A stretch of 35,445 nucleotides of DNA from Gemmatimonadota bacterium. Its GTDB lineage: Bacteria; Latescibacterota; UBA2968; UBA8231. Below the pieces are notes generated by a model. The model saw only the letters and a program-made list of their open reading frames with translations. It did not search any database and was not told the origin of the DNA. A program made the position numbers and the translations under genes. The DNA lies in assembly GCA_009840005.1 (NCBI GenBank), contig VXOR01000051.1:28013-63457 (forward strand), read 5' to 3'. Below are positions 25,316 to 32,896 of this stretch, one piece after another (position 1 is the first letter of the stretch; each line of letters starts with the position of its first letter).

Positions 25316-25744
25316 CTAGGCCGCTCGGTCTTCGACCACCAAGTTGCGCCCGACGGCTCGGAGTGCTTTCACGACCTGACTGATATGGGAGTAGCGGTCT
25401 GGGTCGAGCAACTTACGGACAGCAGGCTCGCTCAGGCCCAAGCGGTCAGCGAGTGCTTCCCAAGTGATGCCCTGTGTGCGGAGGGCCGTATAGAGGGCTA
25501 ACTTGGCCGCAGCAACAGGAGGTACGGCGACGAGTTCCTGACCATCGGCAACCGGACTTGGCGTTGGGATGTCCCATTGCTCTTGGACGTACACTGCGAG
25601 CATGGCGACGAGGGCATCTTCGGCCAGTTCAAGCGTCTCGACGCGGGCATCACCACAGGTCAAGGCACCAGGAACGTCGGGGAAGGACGCGAAGAAACCC
25701 CCTTCTTCTTCTGCTGTAAGGATGCACGGATAGATATAGCGCAT
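25316..25744 (-). CDS. HicB-type antitoxin-like protein with C-terminal HTH
   Basis: The 142-residue protein has an N-terminal HicB RNase-H-like fold (YIYPCILTAEEEGGFFASFPD, GDARVETLELAEDALVAML, residues about 3-60) and a C-terminal helix-turn-helix (ITWEALADRLGLSEPAVRKLLD, about 90-115). This is the standard plan of HicB antitoxins that neutralise HicA mRNA interferases and repress their own operon. No HicA-like ORF lies beside it: upstream is the RecG-like gene (13 bp away) and downstream the converging ABC operon. It is an orphan, either a transcription regulator or a remnant. It is the last gene of the minus-strand run. Confidence 0.85.
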   Translation of the reverse strand: MRYIYPCILTAEEEGGFFASFPDVPGALTCGDARVETLELAEDALVAMLAVYVQEQWDIPTPSPVADGQELVAVPPVAAAKLALYTALRTQGITWEALADRLGLSEPAVRKLLDPDRYSHISQVVKALRAVGRNLVVEDRAA

Positions 25745-25757
25745 GAGTCAGAAATCC

Positions 25758-26573
25758 CTATGCCAATTCCGGGTATTGCGCCGCGTAGATCGTCAACTTC
25801 GTCGCCGCCCCGATCTGTTCCAGTTCCGGCCGCCGCCCCGACAAACGCAGGCTGTCGCGCACCAAATTCAAAAACCCCTCTCCCCGCGCTTCCAGAAAAC
25901 TAGACCCCGTAACCGGGCTTTCGTAGTAGCGCATGAAGCCAGTGAGAAACTGATTCCGGCGCACTGGCTGACACCCGGCGTACAAATTTTCGATGGTCAA
26001 TGTGTTGTAGAGCGCCCCGGGATTTTGGAATTCAATGCGGTCGGGGAACATGCGAATGATGATCTGCGATCCGGCGACTCCGTAGTCCCGATGAATGACG
26101 GCGTTTACGACAGCCTCTTGGAGTGCAGTGTCTATATAGCTGGGGTAATCTCGCCGGCCGTCGCCGCTTTTCCGTGATAGGATCGGCGTCAAAGGAGAGG
26201 CTTGGAAATACGACACGACCTTGGCGATCTGCTCGGGTAAAGGCCCGGTGATTTGTCGGCTATCCACGGTGTTGCCGTCGGGAATGTCGTGGTGGTACAC
26301 GGCTAGGTCGATGTACGCGCCGGAAATGTACTGCTCGGGCTGCTTGGCAAAGAGCAGAATGCCCAAGTGCGTCGGAATCGCGCCCACATCCAAGATCACC
26401 GCCAGCTTGTGCGCCGCCAGCGTAGGAGCCCATTCTTCTGGTGTGGACCAGTCAGGGAAGCGTCGACGGAAGTACTGTTCAAGTCGGATTTTGTCCAAGT
26501 CATCGAGACTGCTGCCGACTAGGGGTCGCTCCTCGATGGATGAAATAAGTTGGGTTTTGTCAATCATGATCAT
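25758..26573 (-). CDS. RecG-like ATP-binding protein (HATPase_c_4), lacking the AlbA_2 domain
   Basis: The 271-residue protein matches the later two-thirds of COG2865-type regulators. It opens with SSIEERPLVGSSLDDLDKIRLEQYF, continues with a winged-helix-like part (HLGILLFAKQPEQYISGAYIDLA) and ends in the GHKL-like HATPase_c_4 domain (YIDTALQEAVVNAVIHRDY, IIIRMFPDRIEFQNPG, RRNQFLTGFMRYY, ARGEGFLNLV). The roughly 130-180-residue N-terminal AlbA_2 (Schlafen-like) domain normal in the family is absent. The start overlaps the stop of the upstream aminotransferase (ATGA), so the missing part has been replaced by that gene. It may be a truncated relic that is still translated, or a shortened functional form. 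Confidence 0.75.
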   Translation of the reverse strand: MIMIDKTQLISSIEERPLVGSSLDDLDKIRLEQYFRRRFPDWSTPEEWAPTLAAHKLAVILDVGAIPTHLGILLFAKQPEQYISGAYIDLAVYHHDIPDGNTVDSRQITGPLPEQIAKVVSYFQASPLTPILSRKSGDGRRDYPSYIDTALQEAVVNAVIHRDYGVAGSQIIIRMFPDRIEFQNPGALYNTLTIENLYAGCQPVRRNQFLTGFMRYYESPVTGSSFLEARGEGFLNLVRDSLRLSGRRPELEQIGAATKLTIYAAQYPELA

Positions 26574-27487
26574 TCCGCATTTTTAAGCTGCTCCAGAACG
26601 TCCATCCCCACCCGCCGACTCCACGCCTCCATCACCCGCCCGAACAGGGGTCCGGGCTTGCCGTCGCCAATCGGCGTATTGTTGATGCGCGTACACGGCG
26701 CTAGACAATAGGGCGTGCTCGTCAACCAAGCCTCGTCGGCATTGACCGCGTCGTAGGGCTGCAAATCCTTTTCGACCCAACCCAGCCCCAACTCAGGTGC
26801 CAATTCCCGCAGCGTCACCAAACTCACCCCCTCCAAGATATTGCGGCTAGTAGGCGTAAAGATCGTATCGTTCTCCACCACCACAAAGTTGGCCCCCGAG
26901 CACTCGGTGAGGTTGCCGTCCAAATCGAGCAGCAGCGAGGTAGCGGCGGGATCAACCGCCTGCGATTGCTTGTCGGCCAGCCAATAGTGCAAACGCGAGC
27001 GGTTCTTGGTCTTGGGATCAACGCATTGGGGCGGCACGTGGCGGATGGAAGGCGTTACTGCGTGGACACCTTGCTCAAAATAGGACCGCCAAACGGCAAA
27101 GGGCAGCGGGAAGGAGTGGATGCACAACGTGGACGTCAGGCGCGCCGGTGTCCCAGCGCTGCCCGCGTAGATCTGGTTTTCCCCCGGCGTTACAAAGTGG
27201 ACGATTCCCAAATCCTGCTCTGGACCGATCAGCTTGCTATTGGTCTCTATCAAATCCCGCGTGCATTCGACCAGCCCCTCGTGATCCAGCGCCAGCTCAA
27301 TACCGGCATATTTACACGACCGCAAAAGCCGCCGCACGTGCTCCTCCAAGCGGAACGGTTCGCGTCTGAACGTGCGGGTCATTTCGGTCAGAGTGGCACC
27401 CAGTATGATCCCCAAATCGTAGATATTGAGATGGGCTTGGGAAGCTGGGACGAAGCCATCGTTGAGATAGACGACAGGTTCACTCAT
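26570..27487 (-). CDS. Class IV aminotransferase (D-amino acid/branched-chain/ADC-lyase fold)
   Basis: The 305-residue PLP enzyme shows the fold-type IV plan: VYLNDGFVPASQAHLNIYD at the start, FRLEEHVRRLLRSC, the lysine motif DPKTKNR with probable Schiff-base K159, the cofactor glutamate E195 in GNLTECSGANFVVV, and PTSRNILEGVSLVTLRELA. Substrate could be a D-amino acid, a branched-chain amino acid or aminodeoxychorismate; the active-site loop does not decide between them. It lies 20 bp after the GNAT gene and overlaps the RecG-like gene by 4 bases, so it is part of the long minus-strand run. Confidence 0.88.
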   Translation of the reverse strand: MSEPVVYLNDGFVPASQAHLNIYDLGIILGATLTEMTRTFRREPFRLEEHVRRLLRSCKYAGIELALDHEGLVECTRDLIETNSKLIGPEQDLGIVHFVTPGENQIYAGSAGTPARLTSTLCIHSFPLPFAVWRSYFEQGVHAVTPSIRHVPPQCVDPKTKNRSRLHYWLADKQSQAVDPAATSLLLDLDGNLTECSGANFVVVENDTIFTPTSRNILEGVSLVTLRELAPELGLGWVEKDLQPYDAVNADEAWLTSTPYCLAPCTRINNTPIGDGKPGPLFGRVMEAWSRRVGMDVLEQLKNAE

Positions 27488-27507
27488 AGTGCGTTATTCT
27501 CCTTTTC

Positions 27508-28110
27508 TCACAACTCCGCGATCATGTCGTAATTATTGGTGCCCCCGGCCTCAAAATCGCCCACGCGCCGAAAACCGAATTTGGTGTAAAAGTGGACGGC
27601 GCGGGGGTTATCCGCGCGCACGCCGCCCCACAGCAGCATGCGCTTCCGCCCTAGCCGCGGCAATAGCCCGAGCAGATGCTGCATCATCAAACTGCCCAAC
27701 CCCTGACCCTGGTACGCGTCGGCTACCGAAGGAGCCAAAGTGCAATCGGTCTCGTCGTGCAAGGCCAAGCCCAATGCTTCGTAGCGCCGGCGATCTCCAG
27801 CCCGCACGCCTAGTTCGACGACGAAATACCCCACAATGCGCTCGATCCCTTCCTCCTCGATCCAAGCCAGCATACGTAGCGTGTGAGCGCTGTCCAACGC
27901 AGCGCAAAAACCATCGGCTGTCTCTTGGTCAAATGGGTGCGGTCCGTACACCCGGCGAGTGGCCTGCGACAAGCCGGTGAAGTACGCACCCAAGGCAGCG
28001 GCCTGATCGCCGCGCAAAGGGCGGAAGTAAACCCGCTGGCCCGAAGCCAACACCTCGCCGGACGAGACTAGCTCGGGTTGCACATCTATGGTGTTGGGAT
28101 CAATCCGCAT
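27508..28110 (-). CDS. GNAT-family N-acetyltransferase
   Basis: From the ATG at 28110, 10 bp after the SpoU-gene stop, the product has 200 residues. It has the acetyl-CoA pyrophosphate loop in PSVADAYQGQGLGSLMMQHLL, the strand LALHDETDCTLAP before it and the C-terminal NPRAVHFYTKFGFRRVG typical of GNAT motif B. QRVYFRPLRGDQAAAL at the start resembles the Pat/acetyltransferase_1 type. The frame is open further upstream inside the SpoU gene, but those residues are arginine- and tryptophan-rich and look non-coding. The substrate is unknown. Confidence 0.85.
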   Translation of the reverse strand: MRIDPNTIDVQPELVSSGEVLASGQRVYFRPLRGDQAAALGAYFTGLSQATRRVYGPHPFDQETADGFCAALDSAHTLRMLAWIEEEGIERIVGYFVVELGVRAGDRRRYEALGLALHDETDCTLAPSVADAYQGQGLGSLMMQHLLGLLPRLGRKRMLLWGGVRADNPRAVHFYTKFGFRRVGDFEAGGTNNYDMIAEL

Positions 28111-28120
28111 GAGGACGCCA

Positions 28121-28648
28121 TCAGTTCTTTTTCCCAAGCAACGCCTGATACGCCACCAGCGCCCCCGCCACATGCACATTCATCGACGGCCCTTTGCCGT
28201 ACATGGGGATATAGACCGCTCCATCGCACAACGCCAAGGTCTGTCGATAGATGCCTTTGGTCTCGTTGCCGAGCACTAAACACACTTTGTCCGGGAAATC
28301 GTATTCCAAATAGCACACCGCCCCTTGCACCATTTCCAACGCCACCAAGTGATACCCTTCGTCTCGCAGTGCGTTCGCCGCTTCGTCCATGCGCCCGATC
28401 CGCCGCCAAGCTACTCGCCGCTCATGGCCCCGCGCCGTGCGCTCAATATCCTCGTGCGGCGGCACAGGCGTTACACCCGTAAAAACCAATTCCCGCGCCC
28501 CGCACGCATCGGCAATGCGAAACATCGATCCAACATTGAGCGGGTCTTCGACGCTTTGCAACAGAAAGGCTAGCTCCACTTTGGGAGGGTAGCTCTTCGC
28601 CGCGTCCGCAAAGAGCCGCTTCACTTCAACTTTGCGCAAGGGGCGCAT
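28121..28648 (-). CDS. SpoU/TrmH-family RNA 2'-O-methyltransferase
   Basis: From the ATG at 28648 the protein has 175 residues, the size of compact TrmL-like SPOUT enzymes. Motif 1 is QSVEDPLNVGSMFRIADACG, with N and R as the usual catalytic pair. Motif 2 is CLVLGNETKGI and motif 3 IPMYGKGPSMNVHVAGALV, which together form the knotted SAM site. The target (tRNA or rRNA ribose) cannot be told. The upstream extension of the frame is low-complexity and antisense to the next gene, so it is excluded. Its start lies 2 bp after the PEP-hydrolase-like stop, so translation is probably coupled. Confidence 0.9.
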   Translation of the reverse strand: MRPLRKVEVKRLFADAAKSYPPKVELAFLLQSVEDPLNVGSMFRIADACGARELVFTGVTPVPPHEDIERTARGHERRVAWRRIGRMDEAANALRDEGYHLVALEMVQGAVCYLEYDFPDKVCLVLGNETKGIYRQTLALCDGAVYIPMYGKGPSMNVHVAGALVAYQALLGKKN

Positions 28649-28650
28649 CG

Positions 28651-29478
28651 TCAAAAGCGGATGGCCTTGTACTTCTTCACGTGCTCGGTAATGGCCACCT
28701 CCACCGGCAACCGCTCCATGCTCGACGCACCGTAGAAGCCATCGACGCCCCGCGTGTTTTGCAACACGTACTCGGCGTCCTCTGGCTCTGAAATCGGCCC
28801 CCCGTGGCACAGCACAATCACCTCCTCGGACACCCCGCGCGCCGCGTCGCATATCTTCTGCACAAACCCCACCGATTCCGCCAAAGTCAGCGCGGTAGTA
28901 GCACCAATCACGCCCTTGGTAGTAAGCCCAGCGTGCGCTACCACAATGTCGGCACCGGCCGCCGCCATCTGCTCGCCCTCTTCGGGATTAAACGCATACG
29001 GCGTCGTCAACAATCCCATCTCGTGCGCCGTGCGAATCATCTCCACCTCCTCCCCATAGCCCATCCCGGTCTCCTCCAAGTTTTGCCGATACAACCCGTC
29101 AATCAGGCCCACAGTCGGAAAATTCTGCACGCCGGAAAACCCAATCGCCTCAACCTCGCGCAAGAAAACATCCATCTGCCGGAACGGGTCCGTCCCGCAC
29201 ACGCCGGCCAGCACCGGCGTATCCTCCACCACCGTCAACACCTCCCCGGCCATATCCATCACAATCGCATTGGCGTCCCCATACGGCATAGTCCCAGCCA
29301 GCGACCCCCGGCCCGCCATGCGAAATCGCCCGGAATTGTAAATCACAATCAAATCAACCCCACCGGCCTCCTCGAACTTGGCGCTGATCCCGGTGCCAGC
29401 CCCCGCGCCGATAATGGGAACCCCATCGGCGATGTTCTGCCGCAGCCTCGCGAGTACTTCTTCTCTTGTAAAAGCCAT
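28651..29478 (-). CDS. Phosphoenolpyruvate hydrolase-like TIM-barrel protein
   Basis: The 275-residue product starts at ATG 29478 with AGGTGG upstream. It matches the PEP_hydrolase/IGPS-like family (UPF0261 partner): [82 protein letters not shown] and ILCHGGPI. In plants and fungi this domain is the C-terminal half of Tm-1-type proteins; here it is a separate gene two places downstream of the N-terminal half, with the cupin gene between. A PEP/phospho-enol-mutase-like reaction has been proposed for the fold, but the real substrate is unknown. Confidence 0.88.
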   Translation of the reverse strand: MAFTREEVLARLRQNIADGVPIIGAGAGTGISAKFEEAGGVDLIVIYNSGRFRMAGRGSLAGTMPYGDANAIVMDMAGEVLTVVEDTPVLAGVCGTDPFRQMDVFLREVEAIGFSGVQNFPTVGLIDGLYRQNLEETGMGYGEEVEMIRTAHEMGLLTTPYAFNPEEGEQMAAAGADIVVAHAGLTTKGVIGATTALTLAESVGFVQKICDAARGVSEEVIVLCHGGPISEPEDAEYVLQNTRGVDGFYGASSMERLPVEVAITEHVKKYKAIRF

Positions 29479-29484
29479 AACCAC

Positions 29485-29898
29485 CTATCCGTTTAACGCC
29501 TTTTCTATCCGCACCCCCTCCATCTTCCGCAACTCGGCCTCCGGCCCAAACGGCGCGTATATGGCGATTAATTTCATTGGGCCGTCCCCATTGTTGACCG
29601 TCGAGTGATACACAGCCGTCGGAATGTGTACCAACTCGCCCGGGCCGATCTCCTTTTCCAACATGCCCGACTCCAACTCCACCGTCTGAATCCCAGTGCC
29701 CTCTATCACGTAGAGAATCTCCTCGCTATACGGATGGTTGTGGCGCACGTGGCCCTTGCCCGGCGCTAACTCCACCACGCCGCAGCTAAAGTGCTCGGCC
29801 GCGGTCACCAGCGGCTCGGAAAGCCAGTTTAGCCGACCCCAGTCAAAGACTTGGGTCTCCACATCGGCGCATTGTACGAATGTCTTTTTCTCGCTCAT
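29485..29898 (-). CDS. Small single-domain cupin
   Basis: The 137-residue protein starts at ATG 29898, whose last base is shared with the Tm-1-like stop (TGATG). Cupin motif 1 is GHVRHNHPYSEEILYVIEG with metal ligands H53, H55 and E59 or E60. Motif 2 is GELVHIPTAVYHSTVN with H98. The metal-binding set is complete, so an enzymatic role (isomerase, decarboxylase or dioxygenase type) on the substrate of the Tm-1/PEP-hydrolase pair is plausible. The frame upstream inside the Tm-1-like gene is arginine-rich and excluded. Confidence 0.88.
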   Translation of the reverse strand: MSEKKTFVQCADVETQVFDWGRLNWLSEPLVTAAEHFSCGVVELAPGKGHVRHNHPYSEEILYVIEGTGIQTVELESGMLEKEIGPGELVHIPTAVYHSTVNNGDGPMKLIAIYAPFGPEAELRKMEGVRIEKALNG

Positions 29899-31127
29899 CA
29901 CTCTCCTGCTTTCTCGGCAATTAGCTCCAGTAGCAGCGCGGTCGCCGCGGCTGCAAATGCTGGATCGTTGATGTTGTGATCGACTTCGCGGACGAGGATG
30001 CCCTCGTCCAAGTTGGCTTTGAGGGCGTCGCCAAAGGCGCGGTCGGCTTCGCGGTCGCAAAACAGCTCGCCGTCGCCATCGAGAATCGACACGCCTTTGA
30101 GCGGAATGAGCACGGCGACTGGGCCTGTGGCCGCGTTGAGCTTTTCAGCGAATATCCGGCCCATCTGCACATTCTCCTCGGCATTGGTGCGCATCAAGGT
30201 CACTTCTGGGTTCCACTCGTAAAAGAGCCGCGTGCCGTCCTTGTATTGTTGCGGCACCGTATCCATGCCGCCAAAATTGGCCATATCGACGCAGCCGGGG
30301 ACCACTAGCTGGGGCAAACCCGCCCGGCCTGCTGCGCTCAAGCGCTCTGGCCCCGCGCTGAAGACGCCGCCGCACACTTCGTCAGCCCACTCGGTGGTAG
30401 TGATGTCCAGCACCGCATCCACTAGGCCCTCGTCGATGAGCGACTCCATGGTGCGGCCGCCGGTACCAGTAGCGTGAAAGACCAAGACCTCGTACCCGCT
30501 CGCCGACAGGGCCTCACTGCACGCGTTTACGCATTCCGTGGTATTGCCAAACATCGACGCGACGACGATCGGTTTGTCGTCGCCAGCCGGCGCTGGCTCA
30601 GCTTCGACCATGCCGCAGATCGCGCCAGCGGCGCGCGTAAAAATCACCCGCGAAATCCGATTGACTCCGGCCACATCCACAATCGACGGAATAAGCACCA
30701 CGTCCTTGCTGCCCACGTACGCTCCTGTGTCGCCAGCCGCCACAGTCGAAACGCACACCTTGGGCACGCCCACCGGCAGGGCGCGCATGGCCGCGGTCAC
30801 CACGCTGCTGCCACCGGACCCGCCCATGCCGACGATGCCGTCAAACCGGCCCTCGGCGTACCCTTGCTCCGCCACCTTAGCCGCACCCTCGCCCATAGCC
30901 TTCATGGCGGCACCGCGATCGCCAGCCGTGCGCAGCGACTCCAGCGACGCGCCAGCCGCCGCCGCCACTTCGCTGGCATCCACATCCACGGCAAAGGCTT
31001 CGCATTCGCCCATAACGCCCGTGTTTACTGCCAAAATTTCGTGGCCGCGAGCCAAAATCTGCTCGCGCAAGAAGGCGTATTCCACGCCCTTGGTGTCAAA
31101 CGCCCCAACCATCATAATTGTAGCCAT
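29898..31127 (-). CDS. Tm-1-like ATP-binding domain protein (UPF0261)
   Basis: The 409-residue protein is full length for UPF0261. Landmarks: IMMVGAFDTKGVEYAFLREQI, FDGIVGMGGSGGSSVVTAAM (nucleotide-binding glycine loop), VSTVAAGDTGAYVGSKDV, FHATGTGGRTMESLIDEGL, DITTTEWADEVCGG and VVPGCVDMANFG. GAGGAGGG about 5 nt before the ATG is a strong ribosome site, fitting the first gene of the run. In tomato Tm-1 the same domain binds ATP and inhibits tobamovirus replication, but the bacterial role is metabolic and unproven. It is followed, with 1-base overlap, by the cupin and then the PEP-hydrolase-like gene. Confidence 0.9.
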   Translation of the reverse strand: MATIMMVGAFDTKGVEYAFLREQILARGHEILAVNTGVMGECEAFAVDVDASEVAAAAGASLESLRTAGDRGAAMKAMGEGAAKVAEQGYAEGRFDGIVGMGGSGGSSVVTAAMRALPVGVPKVCVSTVAAGDTGAYVGSKDVVLIPSIVDVAGVNRISRVIFTRAAGAICGMVEAEPAPAGDDKPIVVASMFGNTTECVNACSEALSASGYEVLVFHATGTGGRTMESLIDEGLVDAVLDITTTEWADEVCGGVFSAGPERLSAAGRAGLPQLVVPGCVDMANFGGMDTVPQQYKDGTRLFYEWNPEVTLMRTNAEENVQMGRIFAEKLNAATGPVAVLIPLKGVSILDGDGELFCDREADRAFGDALKANLDEGILVREVDHNINDPAFAAAATALLLELIAEKAGE

Positions 31128-31149
31128 AACACCCTCCTCGTCAGACAGC

Positions 31150-31230
31150 TATAGCCATCCTAAATCATCCACGAGATAATCCACAGATGGACGCCGACAG
31201 ACGCCGAATGGTAGGGGCCAGCGCCTCTAC
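31150..31230 (+). repeat. Dispersed intergenic repeat, copy B (fullest copy)
   Basis: The unit reads TATAGCCATCCTAAATCAT, a variable TCC, ACGAGATAATCCACAGAT, then GGACGCCGACAGACGCCGAA, ending in an imperfect hairpin GTAGGGGC-CAGC-GCCTCTAC (31211-31230). It lies in the 157-bp spacer upstream of the Tm-1-like operon. Copy A (4385-4459, inverted), copy C (22051-22083) and copy D (35161-35193) are related. Confidence 0.8.
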
Positions 31231-31284
31231 CCGCATATCGAATCGTTCAAGTCATTCAGGACTTCTATATCTCTTCGCGTCGGA

Positions 31285-32862
31285 TCACATCCCCCACACG
31301 TCAATCTCGACGCCTTGGTTCGATACCCGACGCTCGTGAAACACCTTGTCGTCCCACTGCCGATCTTTACGCCGGTCAAATATCACCAAATGACCCGCCG
31401 ACGCCGCACACCGATCCATGTACGCCGCCGTCTGTTCCAACCCCTCAGCAATCGTCTGCTCCAAGCTCTTGTGCAGCACCTTGCACTCAATCACCACTTT
31501 AAGCACCTGATCGCCCTGTGGCCACACGATCAGCAAATCCGTCCGACCCCTACCCAACCCATACTCCCGCTCGATCCTACCACCGCTGTTGACAATCCGC
31601 TGCAAAAACGCCTGAAGTAGCAGTTGCGGCCCCGCTTCCTTGTACTGGAACCGCTCGACCCAATGCTCCGAATGCTCGCGGAAAAACGCCTGAAACGCCG
31701 ACAGTAGTTTATCCACGTCCAAGCCGCCATCCGCATCCACATACCACGCCGTTTCCTCCTCGAATTCGCCTTGCACCACCCACGTCAGTTCGCGCGGCAC
31801 CACCTCGGCGTAGATCGGATTGGCAATGCGATACGGCAGGTCTTGCGCGACCAGCCCCAGATCGCGCACATATTCCAAGTCGCGGTCGGCAAAGTCGCGT
31901 TTTTCGCCACCGCTGAGCAACGGCTCAACCACCCGCCGCACCCGCTCCTCCTTGAGCTTGTCGGCCAATTGGTCCAGATGCGTCTCCCGTCGCAGGATGA
32001 GCTGCTCTTGCGCGGCGAGGATCGCCTCGGCCGCGATGGGACGCTGCCATGCCTCGGCAAATTCGCCGGCAAAACAGGCTTTGTCAGCCAGCGCATTGAC
32101 CAGCCACGGCTGCCCTTGCGTCTGCGTCCACACCGTCTCCAGCGCCTCAGCGGTAAACACTTGGCCCGTTTCTTCGGTATGCTGCCCCAGCAACGCCCGC
32201 ACCTCGGCCGGCGAAAAGTCGCCCAGCCGCAACGACCGAGCCTTAATGTTGAATGCACTCCCCCCCGCAATAATCGCGTTCTCGGCCGTCGATTGAATGC
32301 GGTAGTCGCGCACGTCGCTCACCCCACACAGCACCACGCTCTGCGGGAAGCCCTCTGGCCGTAAATCGTACCCCGCCCGCAACTGCCGCAGCACCGACAG
32401 CAAAGAATCGCCGATCAAGGAATCAATCTCGTCGATGAACAGTACCAAGGGCTTAGGGTCGGCCTCGGCCCAGCGTGTCAAGGTTTCTTGCAGTGTCGCG
32501 TGTGGACCGTATCGGGCCAACAGGTCGAGCCAAATTTCCTCCAAGAACTCGTCGTTCAGCGTTAAGCGTGCCCGAGACTCCAACGCACCCAAAATGGTGC
32601 GTATGACCTGTTCTACATTCTCGCGCCCGGCTTGCCCGGCTTCCACGTTGACGTACACGCAGCGATAGTGTCCTTCTCCGTTGAGCAGGTCGCGCAACGC
32701 CAGCAGCGAAGAGGTCTTGCCCGTCTGACGCGGCGCGTGCAGCACAAAGTAGCGTTTGTCGCGGATGAGCCGACGCACCTTGGCAAGATTCAGCCGTTCT
32801 AAGGGCGGGATGCAGTAGTGATCCTCGGGCCGGACCGGGCCAGTCGTGTTAAAAAAACGCAT
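31285..32862 (-). CDS. AAA-like ATPase with C-terminal PD-(D/E)XK nuclease-like domain
   Basis: The 525-residue protein opens with an ATPase domain: Walker A APRQTGKT (43-50), Walker B LVLFIDEID (139-147), with a following LSVLRQLRAGYDLR and VLCGVSDVRDYR, like the AAA-ATPase-like families amplified in cyanobacteria and sponge symbionts. The middle (about 220-370) is helical with a winged-helix-like part. The C terminus (about 385-525) has E431, D442 in GRTDLLIV and E459-x-K461 in VVIECKV, a complete PD-(D/E)XK set. GGAGA 8 nt upstream supports the start. Such proteins may act in mobile-element or phage defence, but no system has been fixed for this type. Confidence 0.85.
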   Translation of the reverse strand: MRFFNTTGPVRPEDHYCIPPLERLNLAKVRRLIRDKRYFVLHAPRQTGKTSSLLALRDLLNGEGHYRCVYVNVEAGQAGRENVEQVIRTILGALESRARLTLNDEFLEEIWLDLLARYGPHATLQETLTRWAEADPKPLVLFIDEIDSLIGDSLLSVLRQLRAGYDLRPEGFPQSVVLCGVSDVRDYRIQSTAENAIIAGGSAFNIKARSLRLGDFSPAEVRALLGQHTEETGQVFTAEALETVWTQTQGQPWLVNALADKACFAGEFAEAWQRPIAAEAILAAQEQLILRRETHLDQLADKLKEERVRRVVEPLLSGGEKRDFADRDLEYVRDLGLVAQDLPYRIANPIYAEVVPRELTWVVQGEFEEETAWYVDADGGLDVDKLLSAFQAFFREHSEHWVERFQYKEAGPQLLLQAFLQRIVNSGGRIEREYGLGRGRTDLLIVWPQGDQVLKVVIECKVLHKSLEQTIAEGLEQTAAYMDRCAASAGHLVIFDRRKDRQWDDKVFHERRVSNQGVEIDVWGM

Positions 32863-32896
32863 CGTGGGTCTCCGTTAGGATGTTAATATCGCGGCT

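Noticed and set aside
25265..25318. tRNA-like string on the minus strand (TAGCTCAATGGTTCGGTC)
   Set aside because: It resembles a D-arm, but no acceptor, anticodon or T-arm pairing follows and part lies at the HicB stop.
26966..27532. 188-aa plus-strand ORF
   Set aside because: Antisense to the class IV aminotransferase, whose catalytic motifs are intact.
28804..29496. 230-aa plus-strand ORF
   Set aside because: Histidine- and arginine-rich, antisense to the PEP-hydrolase-like gene, no recognisable motif.
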